56,190 bases of DNA from Gordonia amicalis NBRC 100051 = JCM 11271 (GCF_000332995.1 NZ_BANS01000002.1:1-56190), one strand, 5' to 3'. Positions 19,294 to 28,524 are shown, numbered from the stretch's first letter. Made by a program: numbers and translations. Notes: generated by a model from the sequence alone, not told the origin.

Positions 19294-20364
19294 GTGCCGT
19301 CCAAGATCCCCGGTCCGTCGAAGACACCAGGCCCGTCCTTGCGACCCGTCACCGACACCGACGTCCGCATCGAGTACCACACGATCCACGGCTACCGTCG
19401 CGCCTACCGGATCGCCGGCAGCGGTCCCGCCCTGCTGCTCATCCACGGCATCGGCGACAACTCGTCGACGTGGGACGAGGTCATCCCGATTCTGGCGCAG
19501 CACTACACGGTCATCGCGCCGGATCTCCTCGGCCACGGCCTTTCCGACAAACCCCGGGCCGACTATTCGGTCCCGGCTTTCGCCAACGGGATGCGCGATC
19601 TCCTCGTCGTCCTGGGGCACTCCAAGGTCACCGTCGTCGGGCACTCCCTCGGCGGCGGTGTGGCGATGCAGTTCTGCTATCAGTTCCCGCGGTTCGTCGA
19701 GCGCCTGGTCCTCGTCGCCGCCGGCGGCGTGACCAGGGAGGTCAACCCGGCCCTGCGCCTGATCTCGCTGCCGGTCGTCCACCAGGCCCTGTCGGCGCTG
19801 CGGATCCCGGGCGTCGTACCCGGACTCCGGGTCGCCGCGAAGGCCGCCGCGGCCGCCCCGGTACTCCCGTTCGCGCCGGCGAGCGCCACACCCGCGCGCC
19901 TTCTCGCCGATCATGAGGACCTGATGCGCGTCCTCGGCGGCCTCGCCGACCCGACGGCCTGTTCGGCGTTCCTGCGAACACTGCGAGCCGTGGTCGACTG
20001 GCGCGGACAGTCGGTCACGATGCTCGACCGCAGCTACCTCACCGAACGCCTCCCCGTGCTGCTCGTCTGGGGTGACGAGGACATCGTGATCCCGTATCAC
20101 CACGCCGAACTCGCGCATTCGGCGATTCCGCACTCCGAACTCGAAACCTTTGTCGGCTCCGGACATTTCCCGTTCCACGACGATCCGGAACGCTTCTGCC
20201 GAGTGGTCATCGACTTCATCTCGCGGCACGAGCCCATCGTGTTCGACCCGCTGAACTGGCGTCATCTGATGTCCAAGGGAGCTCATCCCGAGCAGTTCAC
20301 CGGCGACGAGGACACGGTCGAGGAGGTACTCGAGGCGTTCGAAGACGAACGCAACGCGACCTGA
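19294..20364 (+). CDS. Alpha/beta-fold hydrolase
   Basis: A 356-residue alpha/beta hydrolase with nucleophile Ser118 in GHSLGG, oxyanion motif HGIGDNSSTW, likely acid in WGDEDIVIP and histidine in GSGHFPFHDDP. The size and layout resemble Rv2715-type hydrolases of mycobacteria. The C-terminal tail (EDTVEEVLEAFEDE) is acidic. The GTG start follows AAGGGGG at good spacing. No signal peptide is visible, so it is probably cytosolic. The substrate cannot be told from sequence. Confidence 0.85.
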   Translation: MPSKIPGPSKTPGPSLRPVTDTDVRIEYHTIHGYRRAYRIAGSGPALLLIHGIGDNSSTWDEVIPILAQHYTVIAPDLLGHGLSDKPRADYSVPAFANGMRDLLVVLGHSKVTVVGHSLGGGVAMQFCYQFPRFVERLVLVAAGGVTREVNPALRLISLPVVHQALSALRIPGVVPGLRVAAKAAAAAPVLPFAPASATPARLLADHEDLMRVLGGLADPTACSAFLRTLRAVVDWRGQSVTMLDRSYLTERLPVLLVWGDEDIVIPYHHAELAHSAIPHSELETFVGSGHFPFHDDPERFCRVVIDFISRHEPIVFDPLNWRHLMSKGAHPEQFTGDEDTVEEVLEAFEDERNAT

Positions 20365-20437
20365 GCCCACACACCGCCGCCGGGCGTGAGCCCGCACACC
20401 GCCGTCACACGTCGGAGGTCTGTGCCACCATGGGTCC

Positions 20438-20944
20438 ATGACCTACCCGGGTGGCGGGCCCGACGGCACTACGCCGTTCCCGCACCAACGTTCCGAGTAC
20501 GACTCGAGCCCCGGTTTCGCCGTGCCCGGCTACGGTGCGCCACAGGCGGATCCGACTCAATACCAGTACGGTGCAGGACCGATCCCCGAGCAACCGCTCG
20601 TCGTGATCGGCGACATCACGTGCACCCAGAACTTCGTCATCACGCCCTCGGGCACCTGTCCCATCTCCGGCACCCAGTGGACCGTCACCGACATGTCCGT
20701 GTCGACCGAACGGATGTCACAGACCGGTCTGGTACTGGCCATCGTGGGGTTCTTCATGGTGTGCTTTCTCAGCCTGCTGTTCCTGCTGATGAAGGAACGC
20801 AGTACCACCGGATACATCCAGGTGACCGTGCGCGGCGCGGGCGGCTTCCTGCACGTCACCAACATCCCGGCCTTTTCGCCGGTCACCATGGGTGACGTCT
20901 CGGGTCGCGTCAACTACGCCCGCACGCTGGCTGCGATGGCCTGA
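20438..20944 (+). CDS. Small membrane protein, unknown function
   Basis: A 168-residue protein with a Pro/Gly/Tyr-rich N-terminus, a short domain with two cysteines (GDITCTQNFVITPSGTCPI), one hydrophobic helix around residues 98-116 (LVLAIVGFFMVCFLSLLFLL) and a C-terminal beta-rich part (YIQVTVRGAGGFLHVTNIP). It lies just upstream of the TM2 protein on the same strand with 60 bp between them, probably a two-gene unit. I do not recognise the family with certainty. Confidence 0.7.
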   Translation: MTYPGGGPDGTTPFPHQRSEYDSSPGFAVPGYGAPQADPTQYQYGAGPIPEQPLVVIGDITCTQNFVITPSGTCPISGTQWTVTDMSVSTERMSQTGLVLAIVGFFMVCFLSLLFLLMKERSTTGYIQVTVRGAGGFLHVTNIPAFSPVTMGDVSGRVNYARTLAAMA

Positions 20945-21004
20945 CCGCACGACCCCCGAGCACGCTCGACACCACGCAGGACCACACCGAGGAGGACGAC
21001 CCCG

Positions 21005-21640
21005 ATGACCAGTCCGGAGAACCCCGGAGACAAGCCGTACGATCCGTTCGTGAAACAGCCCCCGCCTGCGGAGACCTCCCAGAACGGCGGCCCGGCCCAC
21101 GGCACCGACCCCAGCGCGGGATACGCGGCACCGCCGTCTCCCGGCGCGCCCGAGGGTTACCAGTCGCCGCAGGGGTATGACGCCCAGCAGCAGTACGGCA
21201 CCCCGCCGCAGTACGGTTCCGCCCAGTACGGAGCACCCCAGTACGGAGCACCCCAGTACGGAGCACCCCAGTACGGAGCACCTCAGTACGGAGCACCTCA
21301 GTACGGTGCACCGGCGGGCTATGGATATCCCGGCGCACCGGACCCGACCGCTCCGTACGGTCGCGATCCCGCGACCGGCGAACCGCTGTCGGACAAGTCG
21401 AAGCTCGTCGCGGGTCTGCTCCAGATCTTCCTCGGCTCCCTCGGCGTCGGCCGCTTCTACATCGGCGACAACACCATCGGCGGTATCCAGCTCGGCCTGA
21501 CCATCATCGGCTACATCACCGCGATCTTCCTGATCGGGTTCGTGCTGATCTTCGGCGTGGCGATCTGGGCCCTCGTCGACGGCATCATGATGCTGACCGG
21601 CAGCGTCCGGGACAAGAACGGCCTCAAGCTCGGGAACTGA
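21005..21640 (+). CDS. TM2-domain membrane protein
   Basis: A 211-residue protein whose C-terminal 85 residues form a TM2 domain: KSKLVAGLLQIFLGSLGVGR, FYIGDNTIGGIQLG, then a second helix and IWALVDGIMMLTG. The N-terminal half is Pro/Gln/Tyr/Gly-rich, with six tandem QYGAP units. The ATG follows a GAGGAGG-like site (gaggaggacgacccc). TM2 proteins are widespread and mostly uncharacterised. Confidence 0.85.
   Translation: MTSPENPGDKPYDPFVKQPPPAETSQNGGPAHGTDPSAGYAAPPSPGAPEGYQSPQGYDAQQQYGTPPQYGSAQYGAPQYGAPQYGAPQYGAPQYGAPQYGAPAGYGYPGAPDPTAPYGRDPATGEPLSDKSKLVAGLLQIFLGSLGVGRFYIGDNTIGGIQLGLTIIGYITAIFLIGFVLIFGVAIWALVDGIMMLTGSVRDKNGLKLGN
21224..21313 (+). repeat. Six 15-bp tandem repeats encoding QYGAP
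   Basis: Units CAGTACGGAGCACC(C/T) repeat six times and are almost identical at the DNA level; only third positions differ. This suggests recent slippage. The frame is kept whatever the copy number. Confidence 0.95.
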
Positions 21641-21657
21641 CCCTTCGATACGCTCCG

Positions 21658-21685
21658 GGGCTACTCAGGGAGCAGGGCTACTCAG
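21658..21685. repeat. Duplicated GGGCTACTCAG in a REP-like fragment
   Basis: An 11-bp direct repeat (21658-21668 and 21675-21685) follows CCCTTCGATACG. The CTTCGATACG...CTACTCA pattern is typical of a dispersed intergenic repeat in actinobacteria. The second copy contains the truA stop codon. A related fragment lies at 56098-56148. Confidence 0.5.
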
Positions 21686-22560
21686 CCGCCGCAGCAACCG
21701 GTGGACCCGCGCACGTCGCGGGTCACCGTGTTGCGGGCGGCGAGTTCGTCGTCGGCGGGATAGTCGACGCCCACCAGACACAGGCCGCGGGCCTCCGCCA
21801 CCGGAACCTGCGGGCTGCGCACCTTCTCCGAGAGAAGTCCTCGACACCAGTCGAGGTCGCGCCGGCCGTCGCCGACGCTCGCGACGGCACCCACCAGCGA
21901 CCGCACCATCGACCAGCAGAACGCATCCGCGCTGACCTCACCGACGAGGACACCGTCCGGGTCGCGGGTCCACTCGAAACGCTGGAGATCGCGGATCGTC
22001 GTCGCGCCCTCGCGTCGACGGCAGAAGGCGGCGAAATCGTTCAGTCCCAACAACTCCGACGACGCGGCGTTCATCGTTTGCACATCGAGCGGTCGGCGCC
22101 ACGTCGCCGTGGTCCGAGCCACCACGGGTTCCGGGCCCCAGCGCGAATCGTCCAGCCGGTACCGGTAGTGGCGTCGCAGCGCGGAGAACCGCGCATCGAA
22201 TGCGTCCGGCACCACCCGGACCTCTTTCACCCGGATGTCATCCGGGCACATCTTCGCCAGTCGACCGACGAGGGTCGACGGGTCCCCGCCGATCGACCGG
22301 GTCTCCAGCGCCGAGGCCGGGATGACGGCATGAGCGACCTGCCCCGTCGCATGCACACCGGCGTCGGTCCGCCCGGCCACCGTCAGCCGGACCGGCACCC
22401 GCAGGATCGTCGACAACCGGGTCTCGAGCTCCTCGCACACACTGCGCTGACCGATCTGCCGTGCCCATCCGGCGAAATCGGTGCCGTCGTAGCCGAGGTC
22501 GAAGCGCAGACGACAGAACCCGCCGGCACCGGAATCCGGGCCGACGGGTTCGGTCAGCAG
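21682..22560 (-). CDS. truA: tRNA pseudouridine synthase A (unusual start)
   Basis: Makes pseudouridine at tRNA positions 38-40. The catalytic loop GRTDAGVHA is present. Conserved N-terminal residues [18 protein letters not shown] are encoded upstream of the first conventional start (GTG at 22440), and no ATG, GTG or TTG occurs in that frame between the previous stop and this segment. I therefore start the gene at CTG 22560, giving 292 residues, near the mycobacterial length (about 297), 16 nt after the rplQ stop. The true initiation codon is uncertain. It is the last gene of the infA-rplQ operon, a common order in actinobacteria. Confidence 0.85.
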   Translation of the reverse strand: MLTEPVGPDSGAGGFCRLRFDLGYDGTDFAGWARQIGQRSVCEELETRLSTILRVPVRLTVAGRTDAGVHATGQVAHAVIPASALETRSIGGDPSTLVGRLAKMCPDDIRVKEVRVVPDAFDARFSALRRHYRYRLDDSRWGPEPVVARTTATWRRPLDVQTMNAASSELLGLNDFAAFCRRREGATTIRDLQRFEWTRDPDGVLVGEVSADAFCWSMVRSLVGAVASVGDGRRDLDWCRGLLSEKVRSPQVPVAEARGLCLVGVDYPADDELAARNTVTRDVRGSTGCCGG

Positions 22561-22576
22561 TTCTCGACTCAGTCGA

Positions 22577-23146
22577 CTACTTCTTGTCGTCGTCTGCGTC
22601 GGTCGCCTCTTCCGCCTCCACGGCGATGGCGGCGGTCGACTCGTCGTCGACGGCCTCGGCGACAGCTTCGGCGTTGGCGACCTCGGCGTCGGTGGCGTCG
22701 GCCTCGACGGCCTCCACCACGTTCTCGGTCTCCGCGGCCTTCTTCGAGGCGGCGACGCGGGTCGCGCGCGAAGCCTCGCTCGACGCGGTGGTCTCGCGCA
22801 CCAGCTCGATCACGGCCATGGGGGCGTTGTCACCCTTGCGCGGCAGCGTCTTGATGATGCGGGTGTAGCCACCGTTGCGATCGGCGAAGAACGGGCCGAT
22901 CTCGTCGAACAGCGTGTGCACGACGTCCTTGTTGCGGATGTCCTTCAGCACCTCACGACGGTTGGCCAGCTTGCCGGCCTTGGCGTGGGTGATGATCTTT
23001 TCCGCGTACGGGCGCAGGCGCTTGGCCTTTGCTTCGGTGGTGGTGATGCGGCCGTGCTCGAAGAGCGAGGTGGCGAGGTTCGCCAGCATCGCTTTCTGGT
23101 GGCTGGCCGACCCGCCGAGGCGGGCACCCTTGGTGGGCTTGGGCAT
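22577..23146 (-). CDS. rplQ: 50S ribosomal protein L17
   Basis: The first about 120 residues are a standard bacterial L17 ([39 protein letters not shown]). A further 70 residues form a strongly acidic Ala/Glu/Asp-rich tail ending DDDKK. Such tails occur in actinobacterial L17, but their role is unknown. It lies 83 bp after rpoA in the same operon. Confidence 0.97.
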   Translation of the reverse strand: MPKPTKGARLGGSASHQKAMLANLATSLFEHGRITTTEAKAKRLRPYAEKIITHAKAGKLANRREVLKDIRNKDVVHTLFDEIGPFFADRNGGYTRIIKTLPRKGDNAPMAVIELVRETTASSEASRATRVAASKKAAETENVVEAVEADATDAEVANAEAVAEAVDDESTAAIAVEAEEATDADDDKK

Positions 23147-23229
23147 TGTCTTCTCCTAGGAGGACTCCCGATCGCTCGAGCGGGAAGTCAGGGTTTGGGC
23201 GAGCGTGACAGCTTGCCGCGGCGACGCGA

Positions 23230-24282
23230 CTAGAGCTGTTCGGTTTCGGCGAAATCCTCACCGGAATCGGCGTCGAACGACGCGTCTTCCGACCACGTAC
23301 CGGTGGCGGGGTCGTAACCGGCGACCTGCGACGGGTCGAAGCTGGCCGGGCTGTCCTTGAGGGACAGGCCGAGCGCGTGCAGCTTGACCTTGACCTCGTC
23401 GATCGACTTCTGGCCGAAGTTGCGGATGTCGAGCAGATCCGACTCGGTCCGGGCAACCAGCTCGCCGACGGTGTGAACACCCTCGCGCTTGAGGCAGTTG
23501 TACGAACGGACGGTCAGCTCGAGATCCTCGATCGGCAGGCTGAACGACGCGAGGTGGTCGGCCTCCGCCGGAGACGGCCCGATCTCGATGCCCTCGGCCT
23601 CGACGTTGAGCTCCCGGGCGAGCCCGAAGAGCTCCACCAGGGTCTTGCCCGCCGACGCCAGCGCGTCACGCGCGCTGATCGAGTTCTTGGTCTCCACGTC
23701 GAGCACGAGCCGATCGAAGTCGGTGCGCTGCTCGACACGGGTGGCCTCGACCTTGTAGGTCACCTTGAGCACCGGCGAGTAGATCGAGTCGACCGGGATA
23801 CGGCCGATCTCGGCACCCGACGCCTTGTTCTGCACGGCCGGCACGTAGCCGCGGCCCCGCTCGACGACGAGCTCGATCTCGAGCTTGCCCTTGTCGTTCA
23901 GGGTTGCGATGTGCAGATCGGGGTTGTGCACGGTGACACCGGCCGGGGGCACGATGTCGGCGCCGGTGACGGTGCCCGGACCCTGCTTGCGCACGTACAT
24001 GGTGACCGGCTCGTCCTCGTCCGAGGAGACCACGAGGCCCTTGAGGTTCAGGATGATGTCGGTGACGTCTTCCTTGACCCCGGGGACGGTGGTGAACTCG
24101 TGCAGGACACCGTCGATGCGGATGCTGGTGATCGCAGCACCCGGGATCGAGCTGAGCAGAGTACGACGCAGCGAGTTACCGAGGGTGTAACCGAAGCCCG
24201 GCTCGAGCGGTTCGATGACGAACTTCGACCGGTTCTCGGCGATGACTTCCTCGGTGAGGGTGGGTCGCTGTGAGATGAGCAT
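23230..24282 (-). CDS. rpoA: RNA polymerase alpha subunit
   Basis: A 350-residue alpha subunit. The N-terminal dimerisation domain ([25 protein letters not shown]) and the C-terminal domain ([23 protein letters not shown], with helix-hairpin-helix [15 protein letters not shown]) are both complete. It assembles the polymerase core and contacts upstream promoter DNA and activators. The position between rpsD and rplQ is the conserved alpha-operon order. Confidence 0.98.
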   Translation of the reverse strand: MLISQRPTLTEEVIAENRSKFVIEPLEPGFGYTLGNSLRRTLLSSIPGAAITSIRIDGVLHEFTTVPGVKEDVTDIILNLKGLVVSSDEDEPVTMYVRKQGPGTVTGADIVPPAGVTVHNPDLHIATLNDKGKLEIELVVERGRGYVPAVQNKASGAEIGRIPVDSIYSPVLKVTYKVEATRVEQRTDFDRLVLDVETKNSISARDALASAGKTLVELFGLARELNVEAEGIEIGPSPAEADHLASFSLPIEDLELTVRSYNCLKREGVHTVGELVARTESDLLDIRNFGQKSIDEVKVKLHALGLSLKDSPASFDPSQVAGYDPATGTWSEDASFDADSGEDFAETEQL

Positions 24283-24371
24283 TTCGTTTTCTCCTTTGGC
24301 CGCCCGCTATATGACGGCCTCGAGGGTGAACCGAACAGCAGGTAGCTGTCGGGCTGGTCTTGCTCGAAGAA

Positions 24372-24977
24372 CTACTTGGAGTAGAACTCGACGATGAGCT
24401 GTTCCTGCAGCGGGACCTCGATCTGGGCGCGCTCGGGCACCGAGTGCACGAGGATGCGCAGGGTCGAGGGCACGACCTGGAGCCAACCCGGGACCGGACG
24501 ATCGCCGACGAGCTCCTTGGCGATCTGGAACGGGACGGTCTGCAGCGACTTCGGACGGACGTCGATGATGTCGTACTGGCTGACGCGGTAGCTGGGGACG
24601 TCGACCTTCACACCGTTGACGGTGAAGTGGCCGTGGCTGACCAGCTGGCGAGCCTGACGACGGGTCCGCGCGATGCCCGAGCGGTACACGACGTTGTCGA
24701 GACGGGTCTCGAGCAGCTTCAGCAGTTCGTCACCGGTCTTGCCGGTGCGACGATTCGCCTCCTCGAAGTAGCGACGGAACTGCTTCTCCATCACTCCGTA
24801 GGTGAAGCGGGCCTTCTGCTTCTCCTGCAGCTGCAGGAGGTATTCGCTCTCCTTGATCCGCGAGCGGCCGTGCTGGCCGGGCGGGTAGGGGCGACGCTCG
24901 AACGCAGCGTCTCCACCGATCAGATCGACGCGAAGACGACGAGACTTCTTTGTTGCGGGGCCGGTATAACGAGCCAT
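24372..24977 (-). CDS. rpsD: 30S ribosomal protein S4
   Basis: A 201-residue S4 with the S4 RNA-binding domain (LETRLDNVVYRSGIARTRRQARQLVSHGHFTVNG). It is a primary 16S rRNA binder and in many bacteria represses its own operon. It lacks the N-terminal zinc cysteines of the C+ type. It lies in the order rpsK-rpsD-rpoA. Confidence 0.98.
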   Translation of the reverse strand: MARYTGPATKKSRRLRVDLIGGDAAFERRPYPPGQHGRSRIKESEYLLQLQEKQKARFTYGVMEKQFRRYFEEANRRTGKTGDELLKLLETRLDNVVYRSGIARTRRQARQLVSHGHFTVNGVKVDVPSYRVSQYDIIDVRPKSLQTVPFQIAKELVGDRPVPGWLQVVPSTLRILVHSVPERAQIEVPLQEQLIVEFYSK

Positions 24978-25001
24978 GTTTCTCTGTTCCTCCCTTTCCC
25001 G

Positions 25002-25409
25002 CTAGACCCGACGCCGCTTGGGCGGACGGCAACCGTTGTGCGGCTGCGGGGTGACATCGGAAATGGTGCCGACCTCGAGGCCGGCTGCCTGCAGGGAGCG
25101 GATGGCGGTCTCACGACCCGAGCCCGGTCCCTTGACGAACACGTCGACCTTCTTGACGCCGTGTTCCTGGGCCTTGCGCGCAGCGTTCTCGGCCGCGAGC
25201 TGAGCCGCGAACGGGGTGCTCTTGCGCGAGCCCTTGAAACCGACGTGGCCCGACGACGCCCAGCTGATGATGTTTCCGCTGGGGTCGCTGATCGACACGA
25301 TGGTGTTGTTGAACGTCGACTTGATGTGTGCGTGGCCGTGCGGGACGTTCTTCTTATCGCGACGGCGGGTGCCCTTCTTGGGGCCTGCGCTACGTGACTT
25401 CGGAGGCAT
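25002..25409 (-). CDS. rpsK: 30S ribosomal protein S11
   Basis: A 135-residue S11 with a basic N-terminus ([19 protein letters not shown]), [15 protein letters not shown] and the conserved C-terminus ([18 protein letters not shown]). The ATG overlaps the rpsM stop by one base (TAATG), indicating coupled translation. Confidence 0.98.
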   Translation of the reverse strand: MPPKSRSAGPKKGTRRRDKKNVPHGHAHIKSTFNNTIVSISDPSGNIISWASSGHVGFKGSRKSTPFAAQLAAENAARKAQEHGVKKVDVFVKGPGSGRETAIRSLQAAGLEVGTISDVTPQPHNGCRPPKRRRV

Positions 25410-25777
25410 TACTTCTTCTTCCCGGCGATGGTCTTCTTCGGGCCCTTGCGAGTGCGGGCATTGGTCTTGGTGCGCTGTCCACGGACGGGCAGGCCACGAC
25501 GGTGGCGCAGACCCTGGTAGCAGCCGATCTCGATCTTGCGACGGATATCGGCCTGCACCTCGCGACGCAGGTCACCCTCGACCTTCACCGAGGCTTCGAT
25601 GTACTCACGCAGCTTCGAGACGTCTGCGTCAGTGAGGTCCTTCGCACGGAGGTCGGGGCTGAGGCCCGTTCCCGCGAGGATCTCCTTGGAGGTGGTGCGC
25701 CCAACTCCGTAGATGTAGGTCAGTGCGATCTCCAGCCGCTTTTCGCGGGGGAGATCCACACCAGCAACACGTGCCAT
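25409..25777 (-). CDS. rpsM: 30S ribosomal protein S13
   Basis: A 122-residue S13 beginning [20 protein letters not shown] with the helix-hairpin-helix region ([14 protein letters not shown]) and the C-terminal [21 protein letters not shown] tail that contacts P-site tRNA. The ATG is preceded by AAAGGAAA. It is separated from rpmJ by an unusually long 210-bp spacer. Confidence 0.98.
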   Translation of the reverse strand: MARVAGVDLPREKRLEIALTYIYGVGRTTSKEILAGTGLSPDLRAKDLTDADVSKLREYIEASVKVEGDLRREVQADIRRKIEIGCYQGLRHRRGLPVRGQRTKTNARTRKGPKKTIAGKKK

Positions 25778-25987
25778 GTGGCGGATTTCCTTTTCGGTTT
25801 CCAGAGGTCTTCTCCCAGTCCGTCCCGTGAGCTGGTGCCGAACCGTGTGTTCGGCCTCGCGGGCTCCGGCCTCTGATCCGGAGGTAGGCGGTGACTCGTC
25901 TGTCGCCGCTGGTGCTGAGAGGTCTTCTGATGTTCAGTTGTCGTTTTTCAGTTGTTTTGACTCAAGCGACCCGGAGGGTGCGCGTGA
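25778..25987 (-). other. Long, relatively AT-rich spacer between rpmJ and rpsM
   Basis: The 210 bp contain no gene. An 11-bp direct repeat, AGAGGTCTTCT, occurs at 25803-25813 and 25918-25928, 115 bp apart, and CTGATGTTCAG (25927-25937) is a short perfect inverted repeat. The stretch around 25930-25970 is clearly richer in A/T than its surroundings. It may hold a second promoter or a regulatory leader for rpsM-rpsK-rpsD-rpoA, but no convincing -35/-10 pair was found. Confidence 0.35.
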
Positions 25988-26101
25988 TCAGCCCTGACGC
26001 TGCTTGTGACGCAGGTTCTCGCAGATCACCATGACCCGACCGTTGCGGCGGATCACCTTGCACTTCTCGCAGATCGGCTTGACGCTCGGCTGAACCTTCA
26101 C
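25988..26101 (-). CDS. rpmJ: 50S ribosomal protein L36
   Basis: A 37-residue L36 translated by hand: [20 protein letters not shown] and so on, ending HKQRQG. It carries the zinc-binding set C11, C14, C27 and H32, so it is the zinc-dependent form. It starts with GTG. It lies between infA and rpsM as expected. Confidence 0.97.
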   Translation of the reverse strand: MKVQPSVKPICEKCKVIRRNGRVMVICENLRHKQRQG

Positions 26102-26220
26102 GTCAATCTCTCCTGCTCGGCTCGCCCGCGCGCACGCCGAAACGCGGCCGTACACGTGGGTGTCGGTCTCCTCCCAGACGGATGTCGGGGAAGTCTTCTC
26201 CCGGCGGTGCCGGGAAAGTC

Positions 26221-26442
26221 TTACTTGTAGCGGTACACAATCCGCCCACGAGCCAGGTCGTAGGGCGAAAGTTCCACGACGACCCGGTCCTCGGGCAGGA
26301 TGCGGATGTAGTGCTGCCGCATCTTGCCGCTGATGTGGGCGAGAACCTTGTGTCCGTTTTCCAGCTCAATACGAAACATCGCATTGGGCAGGGGTTCGAT
26401 CACTCGACCCTCGACCTCGATGGCCCCGTCTTTCTTCGCCAT
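26221..26442 (-). CDS. infA: Translation initiation factor IF-1
   Basis: A 73-residue S1/OB-fold protein ([39 protein letters not shown], ending RGRIVYRYK), the full family length. It binds the 30S A site during initiation. The start follows GGAGGA. It is the first gene of the infA-rpmJ-rpsM-rpsK-rpsD-rpoA-rplQ-truA operon. Confidence 0.98.
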   Translation of the reverse strand: MAKKDGAIEVEGRVIEPLPNAMFRIELENGHKVLAHISGKMRQHYIRILPEDRVVVELSPYDLARGRIVYRYK

Positions 26443-26625
26443 GTCCTCCGCGATCCTGGCCGTTTCCGCGACACCCGGGTGGTGCTGCGTCGTTGGCCCG
26501 GTTGAATCAGTGTTTGTCCGTTAGGGTGTGGGCACCGGTCCGCGAGGACCTGCACCCGGTGCGAGCGATTGCCGGACCAGCGTGGGGACACGCAGACACC
26601 GGCACGCGAGACGCACCGACGTTCT

Positions 26626-26654
26626 ATGTTACGCGAACTGCGAGAACAGTCCAA
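26626..26654 (-). promoter_or_regulatory. Promoter of the infA operon
   Basis: On the minus strand TTGGAC (26654-26649) and TAACAT (26631-26626) are separated by exactly 17 nt, a good fit to a housekeeping sigma-70-type promoter. Transcription would start near 26619, leaving a leader of about 177 nt before infA. Confidence 0.6.
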
Positions 26655-26739
26655 ATGCGTGCCGATCCACTCCGGCAATCCACGTGGTTCGGACACGAGA
26701 CCACGATTTCGGCACGACCGTACTGGCAGACTGTTGCGC

Positions 26740-27132
26740 ATGCTGGCATTTCTGGTCCGCACCGTGTGCACCGCGGTGGCGTTGTGGGTGGCGACGCTGA
26801 TCGTCCCGGGCATCGAGTTCGTCGGCGGGTCGACGACGGCCGAGAAGATCGGGATCGCGCTGGTCGTGGCCGTGATCTTCGGCGTCCTCAACGCCTTCGT
26901 GAAGCCGATCGTGCAGATCATCTCGATCCCCTTCTACATCCTGACGCTGGGGCTCATCCACATCGTGATCAATGCGTTGATGTTGGAGATCACCGCGTGG
27001 ATCACCCGCAACACCACGCACTGGGGTCTCGAGGTCGACGACTTCTTCTGGTCGGCGATCTTCGGCGCGATCGTCGTCTCGGTCGTGGGCTGGCTACTCG
27101 CGCTGCTGATGCGGGACCCGGTCGATCGATGA
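26740..27132 (+). CDS. Phage-holin-4-superfamily membrane protein
   Basis: A 130-residue protein with four hydrophobic helices (LVRTVCTAVALWVATLIVPG, IGIALVVAVIFGVLNAFVKP, PFYILTLGLIHIVINALML, and a last helix ending in LLALLM). VLNAFVKPI and LTLGL are hallmarks of the YvlD/Phage_holin_4_2 family. No phage genes are near, so this is a housekeeping envelope protein of unknown role. The ATG at 26740 fits the family N-terminus; a 57-codon extension is rejected. The stop overlaps the start of the next gene (ATGA). Confidence 0.82.
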   Translation: MLAFLVRTVCTAVALWVATLIVPGIEFVGGSTTAEKIGIALVVAVIFGVLNAFVKPIVQIISIPFYILTLGLIHIVINALMLEITAWITRNTTHWGLEVDDFFWSAIFGAIVVSVVGWLLALLMRDPVDR

Positions 27133-27860
27133 GGACGATGAGCATGGGCATCCGTCGAGTCGGATTCGTGGCGGCCCTCGCGGCCGCGCTGGCACTGACC
27201 GCGTGCGGTAGCGACGGTGCCGTCGACCAACAACGCTCGGTCACCGTCGTCGGGTCCGGTCAGGTCAGCGGCGCCCCGGACACCCTGCGAGCCGACATCG
27301 GCGTCGAGTCCACGGCCGGCGACGTGACCACCGCACTGAACGAGACGAGCGAGAAGATCCGCGCGGTCGCCGACGCTGTGGTCGACGCCGGCGTGGATCG
27401 CAAGGACGTGGCCACCCAGCAGGTGTCGGTGAGTCCGCAGTACGCCAGTCCGGTCCCCGGCGGTTCCAGCCAGATCAGCGGCTACGTGGCGACCAACTCG
27501 ATCCGGGTCACCATCCGCGACATCTCCAAGGCGTCCACGGTCCTGAGCGCCGCGGCGACCGTAGGCGGCGACAACACCCGGATCAGCAACGTCGCATTCG
27601 CCATCGACGACGATTCGGAACTCCTCGAGCAGGCCCGAAAGGCAGCGTTCGACGACGCCCGCGGCCGCGCCGAGCAGTACGCCTCGCTCGCCGACGATTC
27701 ACTCGGCAAGGTGCTGACCATCAAGGAGACGACCAGTGGCCAGGAGCAGCCCGCCTCCCCCGGCACCTTCGAGCGCGACGTCGCCGCCGCACCCGTCCCC
27801 ATCGAGCCCGGCGAACAGGAGTTGACCTTCACGGTCACGGTGACCTTCGCGCTCAACTGA
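27129..27860 (+). CDS. SIMPL (DUF541) domain lipoprotein
   Basis: A 243-residue exported protein. The signal peptide ends in the lipobox LTAC followed by GSDG. The SIMPL/DUF541 domain follows: RSVTVVGSGQVSGAPDTLRADIGVE, then DVATQQVSVSPQYASP and the end TFTVTVTFALN. Such domains oligomerise in cell envelopes, but their function is poorly known. The start is ambiguous. ATG 27129 overlaps the upstream stop, while ATG 27144 lies 8 nt after GAGGA and gives the neatest signal peptide. Confidence 0.85.
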   Translation: MRTMSMGIRRVGFVAALAAALALTACGSDGAVDQQRSVTVVGSGQVSGAPDTLRADIGVESTAGDVTTALNETSEKIRAVADAVVDAGVDRKDVATQQVSVSPQYASPVPGGSSQISGYVATNSIRVTIRDISKASTVLSAAATVGGDNTRISNVAFAIDDDSELLEQARKAAFDDARGRAEQYASLADDSLGKVLTIKETTSGQEQPASPGTFERDVAAAPVPIEPGEQELTFTVTVTFALN

Positions 27861-28020
27861 GCACGTTCGCGGTGAGACGCGTCCGAATTGCCCGGTGCGC
27901 GGAGAATTCTCGGCACAGAACGGCAACGACTGGGTGACAACTCCCCATCGTCGCCGAAACACGCTCTTACGGTGAGGCGGGTCGGGAGGACCAGAACGGG
28001 GTCGATCGAAGGAGATTGTC

Positions 28021-28524
28021 ATGACGGGTATTCGAGTACGCGCACTCACCGCCACCGGGATGGCCGCGGCCGCAGTGATTGCGACCCTGGGGGTCGCCGC
28101 ACCGGCCGACGCCGCCGAGACCAAGTCGCTGAAGATCTCCGGCGAACTCGAGATCGCGCCGGACCTCGAGATCCTCGAGATCAAGGCCGAGGGCACCACC
28201 GACGCGGAGGGTAAGACCACCGGAACCTACGTCGCGACACTGCTGGCCGGCGACGACGACAATCCCCTCCCGTTCAAGGTCAAGGGACCGATCACATGCA
28301 TCTACACCGAGGGCAACACGGCGTCGCTGGTGTACCCGATCACCGGCACCGAGCCCAACCTCGTCCCCGCTCCGCTGAAGGACGTGCTCGCGGTGCAGAT
28401 CACCGTACGCAAGGGCGATGAGAACACGGTCGGGGTGAACGGCCCGGCACCCACCCACTCCTTCCGTGGATGCAATCCCGGGGCCACCCCGTACGAGTTC
28501 GACGGGGACATCGAGATCAACTAG
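28021..28524 (+). CDS. Secreted protein of unknown function
   Basis: A 167-residue protein with a clear Sec signal peptide ([20 protein letters not shown], cleavage likely after APADAAE) and a mature part of about 135 residues with two cysteines (TCIYTEG and RGCNPG) that may form a disulfide. The ATG follows AAGGAGA at good spacing. The family is not recognised; small exported proteins of this sort are common in mycolata. Confidence 0.75.
   Translation: MTGIRVRALTATGMAAAAVIATLGVAAPADAAETKSLKISGELEIAPDLEILEIKAEGTTDAEGKTTGTYVATLLAGDDDNPLPFKVKGPITCIYTEGNTASLVYPITGTEPNLVPAPLKDVLAVQITVRKGDENTVGVNGPAPTHSFRGCNPGATPYEFDGDIEIN

Noticed and set aside
26493..27128. Upstream extension of the SIMPL protein frame
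   Set aside because: It overlaps the holin-family gene in another frame, and the lipoprotein signal lies at the later start.
26740..27132. Prophage remnant suggested by a holin-family protein
   Set aside because: The Phage_holin_4_2/YvlD family is common in non-phage contexts, and no other phage gene is nearby.
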